64,000 nt of DNA from Linnemannia hyalina (Eukaryota > Mortierellomycota > Mortierellomycetes > Mortierellales > Mortierellaceae), in assembly GCA_019671135.1 (NCBI GenBank), contig JAHRHY010000007.1, forward strand, positions 1,736,001 to 1,800,000. Reading direction: 5' to 3'. The notes beneath the pieces were generated by a model. It saw only the letters and a program-made list of their open reading frames with translations. It was not told where the DNA came from and did no database searches. The position numbers and the translations under genes were made by a program. This document shows, one piece after another, positions 1-12,283 of this stretch; position 1 is the stretch's first letter; each line of letters opens with the position of its first letter.

Positions 1-4
1 GACA

Positions 5-3000
5 ATGGACATCACCACTCTGGCCACTGCCTTCGAGCAATGGGTAAATAACAATGCATCCTTAACAATGCTCACTTTGCTTTTCACTTTGCTTTTCGCT
101 TGCCAGCCTTGCTTCCCCTGGCAAGAGTCCAGCAGTATCAAACACGTACCCCGAGGAGAAAGGGATAACAACATACCACAATTCGCTGACATTCTTCGTT
201 ATATTGGCTGCCATCAAAACTGGCGAACATCCTTTCCTTAGGTCAACACATTCGACAACATCTCCAGGCAGTGCAGACATATCTCTGACCTTTCAGATGG
301 TATTATCCTGTTCGAAGTCGCTGCAGACATGTAAGTTCTTGTTGATGTGCCTTTCCTCTGAAATGAAAAAGAGCTGAGCATTAAGGATAGTTATCTTTAA
401 CCCAAGCCCCGGCGAGAAGCTAAAAAAAGAGGAGCCCCCTCCTAACCCTCTCCTTCCTTCCTTTGCTGCTTCTCTTGTTGCTTCCTTGCATGGCATCCTT
501 CACTTTCCCTCCCTATCCTTTTCTTGATATACCTTCCCCACCCCCCGTTTTACTTCTTACTTGTAAAAACCTCCAACAACAACAATGCTGACCATGCTGC
601 ATTCACTCTTTGCTTGATGCTGCTCAATTTAGTGACCCGAAGTGGTTCAAATTGATCCGCTCTGCCGATATGGGCGACAACTGGGTCCACAAGTACAACA
701 ATCTGAAGAAGCTGCACAAGCTGGTCACCCGTTACCTCGAGGAGAAGCAGGGCCAGTCATTGAGCAAGCTCGACCCACCCAACCTCAACATGATTGCCAA
801 AGACGGCGATTCCTTGGAGGTCCTGAAGCTCTGTGAGCTGGTGATTGCTGTGGCGGTCCAGTGTGATCGGAACCAACTCTATATCCAAAAGATTCAGACC
901 TTGCCAGAAATCTCTCAGCATGCACTTATGATCTCTCTCGAGCAGGTAAAGATAACAAGAAGGGAGGAGAGTCTTTGAAAAAAAAGGGATAGAAAAGAAG
1001 TTTTCGATGAGGAATATGTAAATGTGGTGCGCATGACCCAGGATCTAACAGCTGGTCAACACCGTATATTTACTTTTGCTCTGTTGTTGTCTAGATCATT
1101 CTTGCTCTGAACAGCGGGTCTGCCAGAGAGTCTGATATGTAAGTCGCCCGATTCCATTGTCTTTCGCTTCAGACTAGTGTTTAGATTTAAATTGCTTGCT
1201 TTATTGAAACGGTACTCATATAACATCATTCTATCGACTACGCTACATAGGGAGGAGGTCAGCGTGGACCAAGAATTGGCTCAACTGCATCAGTCGCGCG
1301 ATGAACTCGAGCGTGGAAACCAAAGTTTGATGCAGGAACTCTCCAACATGAACAGAAAATACGTAAGGCCGCCTCTACTTGCAGCGTACTCGATGCCTTG
1401 TTCTCGAAATATATCAGCAGGCGACTGACATGAGATGCGTCGTTTGTTTTCATGTCGGATAGGACGAGTTGTTGACAGAAAAGGAGGAGCTGAAGCAGAG
1501 GATACGCGATCTGGAAAAGGCCTCAGCACATGCTTCGCAGAGCGGAAAGTCTGACTTCTTGATGCGTACCGAAATCGATCACTTGCGCCAGGACTTGTAA
1601 GTTAGATTACTTTCTCCTGTCAAACGATTGACAGTGGGCCATGTTTATCGAAGTTCGATATGGATGCATATACGCTAACCAGAATCTGATAATTATGTAA
1701 TAGGCGCAAGAGCGAGGACCGCAGACAAGAGCAGGAGACTCTAATCAATAACCAGCTGAAGGCGATTTCCGACCTTTCAAGAGCCGTAAGTGATCGTGCG
1801 GAGAGAGCGAATGCATTCGTAATGCTCGCAGACAAGAGCAACAGAGCGACTAGAATGAACGCGGTCGCTAATTTTCATTCGCAACTCTATCGTTTTTTAT
1901 AGGAAGCTGATTTGAGAGCCAAAGCTGATGAGGCTGTGCGTTTGAAGGACAAGCTGGACGAGTACAAGCACGCAATCGACAAACTCCAAAAGACAGAGAA
2001 CGTGATTGAAAAGTACAAGAAGAAGCTCGAGGAGGGCGCGGATCTCCGTCGCCAGATGAAGGCCCTCGAGGACCAGAACACGGAACTTCTGGATCGCAAC
2101 AAAGAGGTCGAGGGAGAGTACCGCAAGGTCCTTGCCTTCAAGTCATTGATGGAGTCGTACAAGGAGCAGATTCAGGCGCTCGAGGACAAGAACAGCTCAT
2201 TGGCCAAGGAGAAGAACAAGATCGAGTACGAGGCGCGTCTTCAGAACCATCAGTTCCAGCAGATCGAAGCCGATCGGACGCGTGATTCAGAGCAAATTCA
2301 GCTCTTGGAGGACAAGATCCGCGAGCTTGAGTTCTCGGGTGTCCACGAGGGCACACCACTCTCGAGTGATCTTCAGGATATGGAGACTGACGACATGGAG
2401 AGCTCAATGATGAGCCGAACAGCTCAGGCCACTGAGCTCAAGCTGACGATTTCCCGTTTGGAGCGCGAGATTCAATCGTTGAGGGAGGATACACGGGACG
2501 AGGGAGGATCTAAGGCCACTGTATTGCAGCACTTGTTGAATGATTCAAACAAGAGCAAGGCCAAGTTTGAACAGGATTATCTGGAGGAGCACCAGGCCAA
2601 GATTATTCTTCAGAGCGAGCTTGACCGCATCCGTAGTGGCAAGGGTGATGAGAGCGAGGTTGCATTTGCTCTTCGCTCGACTTTGAACTCTTGCGAGAAG
2701 GAGCTCTCCGAGACCAAGAAGACTCTTGCCGAGATGGAGACCAACCTTGAACAGACCAAAAAAGAGCTCGTCATTGTCCAGTCCGACTGTAAGTTTTATC
2801 TTTTACTGCATGGTCACAAGGATAGTTACAGGAATGATTGCTGTCTTCTGGCATGGCACTAACAGCCTTTATTTGTTCTTGATTTCGCACAGTGCACATG
2901 GTTGGAGGCGACAGAGTGTCAGCTTTGGGCGAGTGGAAGCTGAGCAACAGCAAGGAGTTCTTGACCCTTCAAGAAGAGCACGCCAAGTTGATTGAGAAGA

Positions 3001-3770
3001 TTCAATCTCTCGAGGCTGAGAACAAGCACTACCTCTCCCAGCTGAACCAGGTCTTGACTGAGAAGGACAGTCTTTCGAAGCTGGAGCTTGAGCAGCGCGA
3101 TCGGATGTTGCAGCAGGAGCGTGCACAGTCGGGTGAGGCCCAGGAGGCTCATACCCGAGAGCAGCTCGAGACCAAGAACCTCCACTTGGAGCAGCAGCTC
3201 GAGCAGATGACTCAGCAGATGAATCAGTATAGCGTGAAGCTCAACCGTGCCAGGGAGGTATGCGTTGGCTCCTGTTCACGGATTTTTATATTTGACCGCA
3301 CTTACATAATCGATCTGTACTCACGCTGCCCGGCTGTTCTCATATCTCTCTTTATAGTTCATTGTCCAGCAGGACGCTATAATCAAGGAAAACAACACTA
3401 GACAGCCTGCCGAGGGCTACAGTGAAGCTGTCCATTCCTTGCAGGTCGAGCTCGCCGCCAAGGAAGAGGATGTTAAATCTCTCAAGGTATATCGTCCTTC
3501 TTTATTTGTACATTTGCCAGTCCTGGTCTTTACACCAAGTTGATTGACACTTTTCATTGCCTCGTATCCACTTTTTCTTTATAGCGCCAAATGCACGAGC
3601 AGGAGGTTCAGGCCCGCATGGAGCAGCAGTTGATGACCTCTGCATGGCACGACCAGCTCCGGAAGGGCATTCGGGATAATGTGATTTCTCAGCACCAGCG
3701 CATTGCGCCTACCTCTTGGCTCGGTGTCCAGCGCCGTGTCTTTAGTGCTCAGTTGGGCGTTCGTCATTAA
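5..3770 (+). CDS. HOOK: HOOK family dynein/microtubule adaptor
   Basis: Eleven exons (5-43, 242-330, 633-945, 1095-1138, 1251-1362, 1463-1596, 1704-1785, 1903-2788, 2893-3257, 3358-3486, 3585-3770) join in frame to 792 codons. Residues 1 to about 160 form the N-terminal HOOK (calponin-homology-like) domain, with DGIILFEVAADIDPKWF and NWVHKYNNLKKLHKLV. From about residue 185 to 740 the protein is almost unbroken heptad coiled coil, rich in Glu, Gln, Lys and Leu. Known family role: HOOK proteins link early endosomes and other cargo to dynein-dynactin and kinesin-3 on microtubules; the N-terminal domain binds the dynein light intermediate chain. The start at position 5 gives the usual short lead-in to the domain, so the gene is probably complete although it touches the window edge. 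It is convergent with PRP18. Family assignment is firm; exon edges are inferred from splice consensus. Confidence 0.9.
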
Positions 3771-4070
3771 GTCGTGTTATCATTTTCCATTATTTGTCCA
3801 TAAACAAGAACACCTTTCTTTTACAGATCCAGTTCTCGTTTGCTGTTTAATGTTGCAATTGTTGTGGGACATTATCTTTTCTATCAGGGGAAATGCGGGA
3901 TCAGGAAGATCAAAGCAATATCATGTTCTCGTTTTTTCTGGCCCCCGTTTGGTCCCTCGTTTTTTTTTTTCTTGCAAAGACTCGGCTTCGAAGGTATCTA
4001 CGGCAAGTCGCGCGAAATAACTATTTATTTATTTTTGCTGGAGCAGTTTTCAAAATGGTTCTGAGGATTT

Positions 4071-5709
4071 TCACAGGCGGGGGTACTTCTTTTCGGCAAA
4101 GGTCATGATGCGCTTGATACTCTGGATCCACTTTCGCGACGTCTCGTCGTTCAAGACGTGGGCGACCTGCGCTGAGAAAATCTTTTCACGTCCTGAACGT
4201 TCGTGAATACTAGGTTGATAGTCATAGAGTTGTTGAATGGGGAAAGGTGGAAATGGTCAGAAAACAGTTTGTCATTTGATTTCTACTACCATTTATCATA
4301 GTCGTGAGTCGTAGAGAGGTATAAGGGAACTTACCCAACCATGGTGACTCCGATGGGCCAAGGTGCGTTTCCGATAGAAAGTTTGAGGTAGGCGTCGTTG
4401 GCGGCCATATGCTCGCGTTTGATCATGAGTTCTGCGATTTCGGTGATACGCATAAGGACGTCGGGCTCGAGCGACTTTTGGCGCAGGGATTTGAAGAATG
4501 GTCTCAGGTACTCTGCGCTCTGTGCCTGTGTTGCCGTCGCCAACTTTCCTGGTGTGCTTCTCTTCAATTCGTCTATTGGGAATTTCGGTTGATTGGAAGA
4601 GTAGAAAAATGCGTGAGTTGAGTGAAGGTCAGAGACAGAGCGCAGAGCATGAAAAACTATCAATCATGTCGATAGTGTTGGACAAGAGGTTGGTGGTGGC
4701 ACATACCTGGACGCTGGTCGAGATCCTGTTCCCATTCTCTCAAGAGGCGCTTGAAGTATGTGTAGATCAGGACGTAGAGTTTGTCCATGTCCTTCTGAAT
4801 CAAGTTGACCGAGATCTCATTCGTATCCTATACATATTGAAAGCAAACATCAAAGAATTCTGTCAACAAATAATTCATCCTGATAGTCCTTTCTTATCGA
4901 GTAGCCATATGTGCATTTTTGCTCAAGTCCATCATGTTCCAGCTCCCGTCAAAAACTAGAAGAAAGACGTACCACATCCTTGGCAGGTTGAGATTTGGAC
5001 TTCTTCTCCTTGGCACTCGATCCACCCTGTTGTCCCAAAGCCTCCATATGAAGTCCCGTCTCTGCATCCTCCATAGCCCTCATGAAATCGTTCCGTTGAC
5101 CCTCTGACCGATCCTCAACCAACTCCAGAGCACGAAGACGAATTTTCCGGGCCTGATCTGTTTCGGCAAAGAGACGGATAGGGTGTCCACGAGCACGGAG
5201 ACGACGGACAACTTCTTCCGGAGCAATGTTGAATGTGGCGGCTGATGCTACCGCGGCTGCGATAATGTCGTCGGGGTTGTCGGAGGAGGGTATCGTGGAT
5301 GTGTTGGCGGATGATGAGTCTCCGCTGGGTGTTCCTGTTGCTAAGGAGGCAGGTGATCCTGTTGCTGCCGCTTTCTCTTTGCGCTTCGCCTCCCTCTCCA
5401 GATCCTTTTGTCTTTCCTTTTCCTACATAGTTCAATGACATAAAAGGTATGTGAGAGTTAGATTAAAGCAGCTCCTTAACGTACAGGCATGAGAGAATTT
5501 GGTGAGTAGCAGAAAGAGCTGATTGCTGTAGTTGGTTGCTACGGCTAGTTTACCTCCTTGGCTTTACGTTCCCGCTCCTGGTCGGCCAAGTACTCCTGTT
5601 CCCGCAGCTTTTCGAGATCGCCTTTACGAATGTATTTCTTCTTGGTTCCGCCCGATGCCGAATCCACGGCTGCGCGCTTCTTGGCGAGTGCTGCTTCGAT
5701 CAGGTCCAT
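4071..5709 (-). CDS. PRP18: Pre-mRNA splicing factor PRP18
   Basis: Five exons on the minus strand (5709-5554, 5422-4973, 4827-4707, 4572-4335, 4209-4071) give 367 residues, close to animal Prp18. The N-terminus is charged and helical ([14 protein letters not shown]). A PRP4-like/SFM motif lies at about 121-145 ([19 protein letters not shown]). The C-terminal Prp18 fold, about 205-367, holds the signature [13 protein letters not shown], the near-invariant [20 protein letters not shown], then [20 protein letters not shown]. Known role: it acts with Slu7 in the second catalytic step of splicing, stabilising the 3' splice site-U5 snRNP interaction in the nucleus. Exon 4 was placed so that the strand runs from DLDQRP into [16 protein letters not shown], matching the family. 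The gene is head-to-head with TPT1. Confidence 0.93.
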
Positions 5710-6093
5710 GAGCTTTGGTTGAGCGTTGATGTGTAAGACGAGGATGGGAAGGTGGAAGTGAGAATGAATGACAGGAAGTGTTGGTGCTTGAGAACGAGAA
5801 GGCCTGGAACTGCCTTCTTGCTAAGAAAGGAGGAGGGGAAAAATTGGCGATCCACAAGCCACTGCTGAAAAGGTAATGGAGATTGGGAGATTGGGGATCG
5901 AGCGCCACCGCCTCCCGCAGCTCAACCTTTTTTTTGTATCCGTTTCTTTACTGTCCCACTTTCTTTTTTCTTTTTTTTTTTTTCTTCTCTCTTCATCCAC
6001 CTTACTACCTTGCTCTCCACTCCCCATATACTTTCCTTTCACTTCCACCCTTCCAAAGCCCATCCTTCCTTCCAGATAAAAATATCCTAAAAA
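5710..6093. promoter_or_regulatory. Divergent promoter region, PRP18/TPT1
   Basis: This 384 bp gap separates the start codons of two divergently transcribed RNA-processing genes. The half nearest TPT1 (about 5930-6080) is strongly pyrimidine-rich on the TPT1 coding strand, including long T and CT runs, as expected of a fungal promoter/5' leader. No clear TATA box was identified. Shared control of the two genes is inferred only from the arrangement. Confidence 0.5.
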
Positions 6094-7176
6094 ATGTCAA
6101 CTCCAGCAAGAGGAACCCCTGCCGCCCCTTCAACCGCACCCACCACGGCACACATCGAAAAGAACAAGAACAACAACAGGAACCGCGGTCCCCGAGGCGA
6201 CAGTCGAACTGTCCGACTCTCCAAAGCCCTCGCGTGGCTCCTGCGACACAACGCCGTCTCGCAGGGGATCGCTATCCGCCCTGACGGATATGTCGGGATC
6301 AACGCTGTCCTGGGTCATCCCAAGTTCAAGGACTTCACGCTAGACGATATTATCAAGGTTGTTGATACCAATGAGAAGAAGCGGTTTGAGATCTTGGAGG
6401 ATGCCCAAGGTCAGAAGGCGTATATCCGTGCTGTTCAGGGCCACAGTATTGCCGTGGTAAGTTGTTTTTTTTAATGTGCTTTTAGGTGAAGAGGAAAACT
6501 CGTAACTAAGATGTTGCCTTTGATGACTCAAACTGCCGATTTTTTATTTTACTAAAGGTTGATGAACTAGGATTTGACGAGATTACTGATATTGCTCAGA
6601 TCCCGACTGCAGTCCATGGAACCATGTTCAGCAAGTGGCGCTTCATTAGTAACACTCTTTCACATTTCATTCGTTCTGTTCACGTTGAGAGTTAGAGTGA
6701 ACCATTCATGGTGGATGAGCAATTCGACTGACATTGGAGATATTTTGTTCCATGTAATTGCAATTAGGCGAGAAAGGTCTGTCCAAGATGAACAGGAACC
6801 ATATCCACATGGCTCACGGTCTTCTTGGAGAGGATGGTGTGGTCAGCGGCATGCGACAGGGCAGTGACTTGTACATCCACATTGACACTGTCAAGGCTCT
6901 TGGAGGTAACATTCATACGTCATCTCGGCATACAGAACTGGGTTGGGAATTGTCTTTCCCACAATCTGATTGTGTAGGCTTTGGCACGTTTGTCTGACAT
7001 GCCTCTTCGCTCTGGGTTTATTGTTTGCTACTATAGATGGAATCAAGTTTTACAGGTCGACGAACAATGTGATCTTGTCGGACGGCAAGAACGGCGATGG
7101 GCTCATCCCCCCTACTTACTTTTCTCGCGTTGAGCGATCAACGGGTGAGGTCATCTACCCCAAGCCTGCGGCATGA
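6094..7176 (+). CDS. TPT1: tRNA 2'-phosphotransferase (Tpt1/KptA)
   Basis: Four exons (6094-6456, 6558-6648, 6768-6905, 7037-7176) encode 243 residues. After an Asn/Arg-rich, disordered N-terminus of about 40 residues comes the KptA fold: RLSKALAWLLRHNA with the conserved catalytic Arg, an RxDGYV-type winged-helix segment, VHGT, GLSKMNRNHIHMA with the conserved His and Arg, LYIHIDTVKAL, and GIKFYRSTNNVILSDG with the last conserved Arg. Known reaction: the internal 2'-phosphate left at the splice junction by fungal-type tRNA ligase is transferred to NAD+, yielding mature tRNA, nicotinamide and ADP-ribose 1'',2''-cyclic phosphate. An AATAAA-like signal follows at about 7233. All motifs are intact, so an active enzyme is expected. 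Confidence 0.93.
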
Positions 7177-7532
7177 TGACGCTGAATCGTGTCCCATTTA
7201 TAGTCGCGCCACGGAAGCATACCAACCTTTGAATAAAAGAATTTGCTCCGCTGGATAAAAGTGGTGCTTTCAACGTGTTCAACAAAGTGCTTGTACACCC
7301 CTTCACTTTCCAAATTGATATGATTGATCAATGAGGGATTGGTTGGTGGCGCAATTTTAGTGCAGTTTGGGTGACTGGCTCTTAAACCTTGTCCACAGCC
7401 TATGTTCACGCGCCCGCCCTAATTGTCGACCTTTAAACCCCTTCCTTCTCCTTCTTTCCTTCCTCCAACACTCACACATTTGAACCTGCCACCATACGAA
7501 TCCACCTCATCAACAACACCAATTAAACACAA
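7177..7532. other. Intergenic: TPT1 3' end and next gene's leader
   Basis: A polyadenylation-like AATAAA lies near 7233. The part from about 7430 to 7500 is CT-rich on the plus strand and probably belongs to the promoter/5' leader of the gene starting at 7533. No other gene was seen. Confidence 0.4.
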
Positions 7533-10120
7533 ATGGAAGACACGGCTATCAACTTGGTAAGAGAAACTCCTGTGTGTAACACAGGAATGGGAAGCATTAC
7601 CCTCTGTCAAGGTTCATTCAAACAAACAGGAGAACAATGGCTAATGAATTAACTGTTGCATTCATAGGCTCATCGCTATGTCCAGGCAGCCGAGGAACAT
7701 CAGGACCGACAACAATGGACAGAAGCCGTAGAAATGCACCTCCACGCAGCAGGTATATTATCACTCTCTCTCTTAAAATAGGACAAGGAAGTTACGATGG
7801 TGTCATAACCCCCCCCGTCCTCCCTTTGTCTTTTTTATCTCGCTTACTCACATTGTGTATGCGCGAATGAACCTCAAAATAGACCAGTTCTTGCTTGCAA
7901 CAAGGGACACGCAAGACCAGGAGGTGATCAAGACCTTAAAGTTCATGAATGCAAACCACCTCCGTCAAGGAAAAGACTTGCAACGAAAACTGGCAAAGGC
8001 AGCAGCAGAGGAAGCCGCGGCAGCTGCTGCGGCATTAGCTCAACAGCAGCATCTCAGGGTTAAAAACGAAAGGTCCAATGGATCCAGCCTGGGCACATCA
8101 GAGTCATCCTCGGCGGGAAGACGGCGTTCAAGCTCGGGACAGCATCAGCAGGGTAACAGTGGTGGACTCGGTCAACGGCGACATAATGCGCCATCGTCGT
8201 ACACGTCGTCGAATTTGAATCAGCACGCTCTTGGCGATCTTGCCGGTGAGGCACAGTCCAAGGGCGGTGGCGACACAGGGTCGGGGGGCTCATACCTTGG
8301 CACATCTTCCGAGGCGTCTAGCAATTCGTCTTCTGCTATGGTTGAAGAATCCTTTACTCTCATCAAGAGTCACGGGGTATGAGCTTGTGTGCCTGTTTCT
8401 ATTCCTGAGTGTTATGTATGAAAGAGAGCAATTGACTGATGCATATCTTCAATTTCTTCCACCCGTGCAATAGAAGGACAAGTCGGACCCATTCAACAGG
8501 TTCTGGGAGGAATTGGAGAATCTGGTGCACAAGATCTCTAATCCAGTCGCCTTCACATCAATTCCGCTGGATGGCGACGGCCCTTTGCAAATCAATGCTG
8601 GATCGGCCGTGCTTCATTCGCCTACATCGGAGAACAGACCACCATTGAGTCCATTGGACGGACCTCAGTCTTCACAGGACGATCTTTCCCAGGCAGACGC
8701 TACCACAAAGCAAAGAAACAAACTAACCAGTGGGTCCATCTCGTCAAGGTCACAACCGCAATCCCGAATCCGCATTGATCCTTCTCCAATGCAAGAATCC
8801 TTCTTCATTATCGATTCGCCCTCTCAGCGGAATATGGCTGCCAGGACTCGCTCGGCTTCAACATCTGAAACAGGACTTACGTCAGCATCTCTGGCAGGAT
8901 CTCAGCCGTCCAGGCCGCTATTGTCAAGTCTTCGCCGGGCAGAGACTTCGTTTCGTGGGTCCAAGACGATAGAAGAGTATGCGATTGAGAATCAACAACT
9001 GAAGATGACCCTTGACAAGCTTTCAAAGAGGAATCTGAAATTGGAGAAGCAGCTCGAGGGGGTGATGCAGATGAGTGTTTGGACCAAGGATGTCCAGCGC
9101 TCTGCGATGCAACTGATCAAAAGCCAGGATATCCTTCGTCCTGTCAAGCAGTCCATCCAAGATCTCTCCACAGGTAAGGTATCTTACTCTTTGAAATCGA
9201 GTGCCTCCCCTGTTAATTAGAGCAGCAATTGAAGACTAACAACGGATGCGTTTATTACGAATACTGTAGACAAAGCTGGTGTTCTGACACAGAGACTACA
9301 ACAATCAACAGCAGGACCACTGCAACCTTCCTCGGTATCTTCTGCGACAATGCCAACGACTTCATATGATCAAATGAACCCAACGACCATGCAGACACGT
9401 CTAAAGGAGCTGGAGGAGGAACTTCAGAAAATGAAGCTGGAGAACGCAAAACAGAACCATCTGATGATGAAATACAAGCAGCGCTGGGAGGATCTGAAAG
9501 AGTCGGCCAAAAGGCGCAGGAATGCCACTCCAACACCACCAGAGGGAGGTAGTGATCCGAGCCAAGGTGGTGGGGACTTTGGAAGTCCTGTTCTCAGCCC
9601 AGAACCGTCAGGAACGTTCGGTGGTAATGGTGGGTCCACGCCAGGCTCGAACCCTTACTCCAATGCGGCGCTGGCTGGTAACTCTAGTGGGTTAGGTCAA
9701 GTAGCGCGTCCTCCATTCTCTGCCCTTTCAAGGTCGTCGTCTGCGTCGGGTCCTGTCGTGTTACCTGGAGGCAGTTACCAGAGGAGGATCATGATGGAGA
9801 GCAAGGCTGGTGGGGTATTGGATCATACTCCTCTGAATATGCATCGCCAGACTTCTGCCGGAATGGTCTCGTCGACAACCCCGAGAGTGCTGGACACCTC
9901 TCCTAGGACAAATGTCGGGTCTTTGCCCTTTGTCCCTGAGATCCCAAGGCAGCCTATGACATCTGGCGCTACTGCTGCTATAGTCGCGATTTCGCCAGCT
10001 CACTCTTCACCTCGGTTACCCTCCTCTAACGACACTGGTACGAGACCTTCGAGCTCCTTGTCGCCTCCTGTGGGCGCACCCTCTTCTACCATGCCAGGCT
10101 CATTGCCAACCGACTCGTAG
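7533..10120 (+). CDS. MIT-like coiled-coil protein, possibly Atg38/NRBF2-related
   Basis: Five exons (7533-7556, 7668-7752, 7883-8376, 8474-9173, 9270-10120) give 717 residues; exon 1 codes for only eight residues. The first 75 residues look like an MIT three-helix bundle of the NRBF2/Atg38 type: INLAHRYVQAAEE, an EAVEMHLHAADQFL turn, and NHLRQGKDLQRKL. A Ser/Gln-rich linker follows, then a conserved-looking block (KDKSDPFNRFWEELENLVHK, about 202), a coiled coil near 360-390, a second near 470-515 (LKELEEELQKMKLENAK), and a Ser/Pro-rich tail. Known role if the match is right: Atg38/NRBF2 tethers Vps15-Vps34 to Atg14-Beclin in the autophagy PI3-kinase complex, using an N-terminal MIT domain and a C-terminal coiled coil. 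The architecture fits, but the protein is three times longer than yeast Atg38. Another MIT-domain protein is possible. Confidence 0.8.
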
Positions 10121-10809
10121 ATCTTTTCAGCTTTGAAAATTACAGACATAATTAATACTTTCGTATGCCCGAAGCACCTTCTCTGCCCACGTTTTACGCT
10201 ATTGTATCAGTGTTGAACAATAATCCTGGAGATCTGTGAAAAAGTGGTATCACCATGCAGCGACCTTTGATCCACGCCCTTCGTCCTTCCAAAAAAAAAC
10301 ACGCGTTCGTCTTGCCATATTACTGACGTCCTTTATCTGAGGCAATTGCACTTTTTTTTTATTGCTTCTGCTCTCTGGTAAAGGCGCTTTTGCTGGTTGT
10401 TGTTGTTGTTGTTGTTCCTGCTGCTGTTGCTATGTTCTCCTGTCCTTGGTGAGTTCTTTAACTGCAAAGTATCTGACAGAATATCCTGACTTATTGCAAT
10501 TGGATCTCTGCGCGCTCCTCCCGCTTGTTAAGCCAGGTCTAATTAAATTTGAGTAATTGTGTATGATATGGTAAGTCGTTTAGTCCATTTGAGTACTTTC
10601 TTCTTGTTATCGTGCAGACAACCACTACCACCCAGGGTATCAAAGAACACCAAAAATGGGTTGGTAGGTAATGTATGAAAGCATTCGTGCATTCAAAAAG
10701 GTCCAAAAGGTTCAAAGGGTCACCATTCCCACTCCCCCAACAACAACGTCACCACCCACCCTTACGCTACATTTCGCCCCTCCCCCCTCCCAACAAACAA
10801 TAAATCATT
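10121..10809. other. Intergenic, convergent 3' ends
   Basis: This spacer lies between the MIT-like gene (+) and the small membrane protein (-). It contains a TTG/CTG microsatellite at about 10390-10430 and several T runs. A small downstream exon of the minus-strand gene could lie near 10749-10766 (see that entry). Nothing else was recognised. Confidence 0.4.
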
Positions 10810-11049
10810 TCACAGTTTTTTTTTTTTTTTTACCTGGCATCCACAGAAGAGGATCATAAAGGCATAAAAGAAGGTAGCGGTAAGACAGGCCTTTGCGACC
10901 TCGGCTGGGTTGTCGGGGTCGTCAACGGTATGAGTCAAGGATTCTGCGGGGATAGAGAAGAGGAAGGACATTATGCCCAGGAAGATCACTCCAAAGACGG
11001 AGAGGATTGTGCAACAGGTTGCATTTCCAGCAGAGAACATTGGCTTCAT
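10810..11049 (-). CDS. V-ATPase subunit f / RNase kappa-type membrane protein
   Basis: A 79-residue protein with two hydrophobic segments: CCTILSVFGVIFLGIMSFLF at about 12-31 and ACLTATFFYAFMILFCGCQ at about 54-72. They flank a short acidic loop with DDPDNPAEVA. The CC-x-VLS-x-(F/W)GV motif, the loop and the FCG(C/F)Q end match the family of yeast YPR170W-B and animal RNASEK. That protein is a subunit in the membrane Vo sector of the V-ATPase; the ribonuclease name is historical. The last residues (KKKKKL) come from a long poly-A run immediately after a CAG|GTAAAA donor-like site, so the true C-terminus may be spliced. An exon at 10766-10749 would end the protein as QRKGGW. N-terminus and family are firm; the 3' end is not. 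Confidence 0.8.
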   Translation of the reverse strand: MKPMFSAGNATCCTILSVFGVIFLGIMSFLFSIPAESLTHTVDDPDNPAEVAKACLTATFFYAFMILFCGCQVKKKKKL

Positions 11050-11326
11050 GATGGGCGGTTTGTTGTGTGTGTGTGGTTGAGGAGGATGGGTGGAAGGGGG
11101 AGGGAGTAGGTAGGTGGGTATTTAGGTGAGGAATGACAGAGAAAGTCAAGAAGAGGATATGAGTGTCGTCGATGAGTTGAAGCGTGGAGAGAGCAAGAGC
11201 AGAAAGAGAGGAGCTGATGTCAAAAGGGGCACAAGGGTCGACTTGTCAGGATTTCGCGTGACGGTCACGCACACAGACAAGGTATTTTTATTCGTATTCA
11301 GAAGACGCGTAAAAAGTCATATTCTT

Positions 11327-12194
11327 TCAGTAGGCCTGGTTCATAGGAGCATTGGGAAGTTGCTGCTGTGGCTGCTGTTGCTGTTGAGGTACTGCCTGAC
11401 GAGGTCCACCTTGCTGGGCCTGGGGCTGGTAGACACTGTTCGACCTGCCAAAGGGTGCTCCATGTGGAGTCGCGGGGCTGTAAGGTCCGTGGTGAGCGAA
11501 CTGCTGCTGGTGGGGGACGAATGGACTGGGTGCATACGAAGGTTGTGAGTACCCAGGTTGTTGCTGCTGCTGCTGCTGAGACTGTTGCAGAGGCTGAGGT
11601 TGCTGCTGCTGCTGCTGAGCTTGTTGAGACGGCTGTTGTTGAACCGGAGTTTGCTGCTGGCCATAGGGTGCAGCTTGGGATTGTTGTTGGCCTTGGCCCT
11701 GTTGCCCCTGCAATTGATTCTGGTTCAGTGGCTGTTGAGGAGTAGCCTGTTGCTGCTGCTGCTGAAGTGGTTGCTGCTGGTATTGCACCTGTTGTTGCTG
11801 TGGCTGTGGCTGAACTGGCTGCTGCTGCTGCTGCTGCTGCTGGGGGACATTCCCTGGCCCATGTTGGGGATAAGGCTGCTGCTGCACTTGCTGCTGCTGT
11901 TGTGGTTGCTCCCGCTGTAATTGCGCTTGCAGTTGCGCCTGTTGTTGTTGCTGCTGCCGCTGGAGTTGCTGTTGCTGATGGGGCTCCAGTTGCTGGTAGG
12001 CTTTCATATCACGTTCTCGGAGTTGCAGAATCAGCTGACTGAGGTCCTGTTGTTGTTGGCGATCTTGATCCTGTGGCTGCTGCTGCTGCTGCTGGTGAGC
12101 AGGATTGCTTGCAGAAAGGGCCTGTGCTACACCGTTAGGAACCGGTGTGGCTTGTGGTGACCAAGGCTGGGCAGGAGGCAACTGTTGCTGCTGA

Positions 12195-12283
<89 letters not shown>

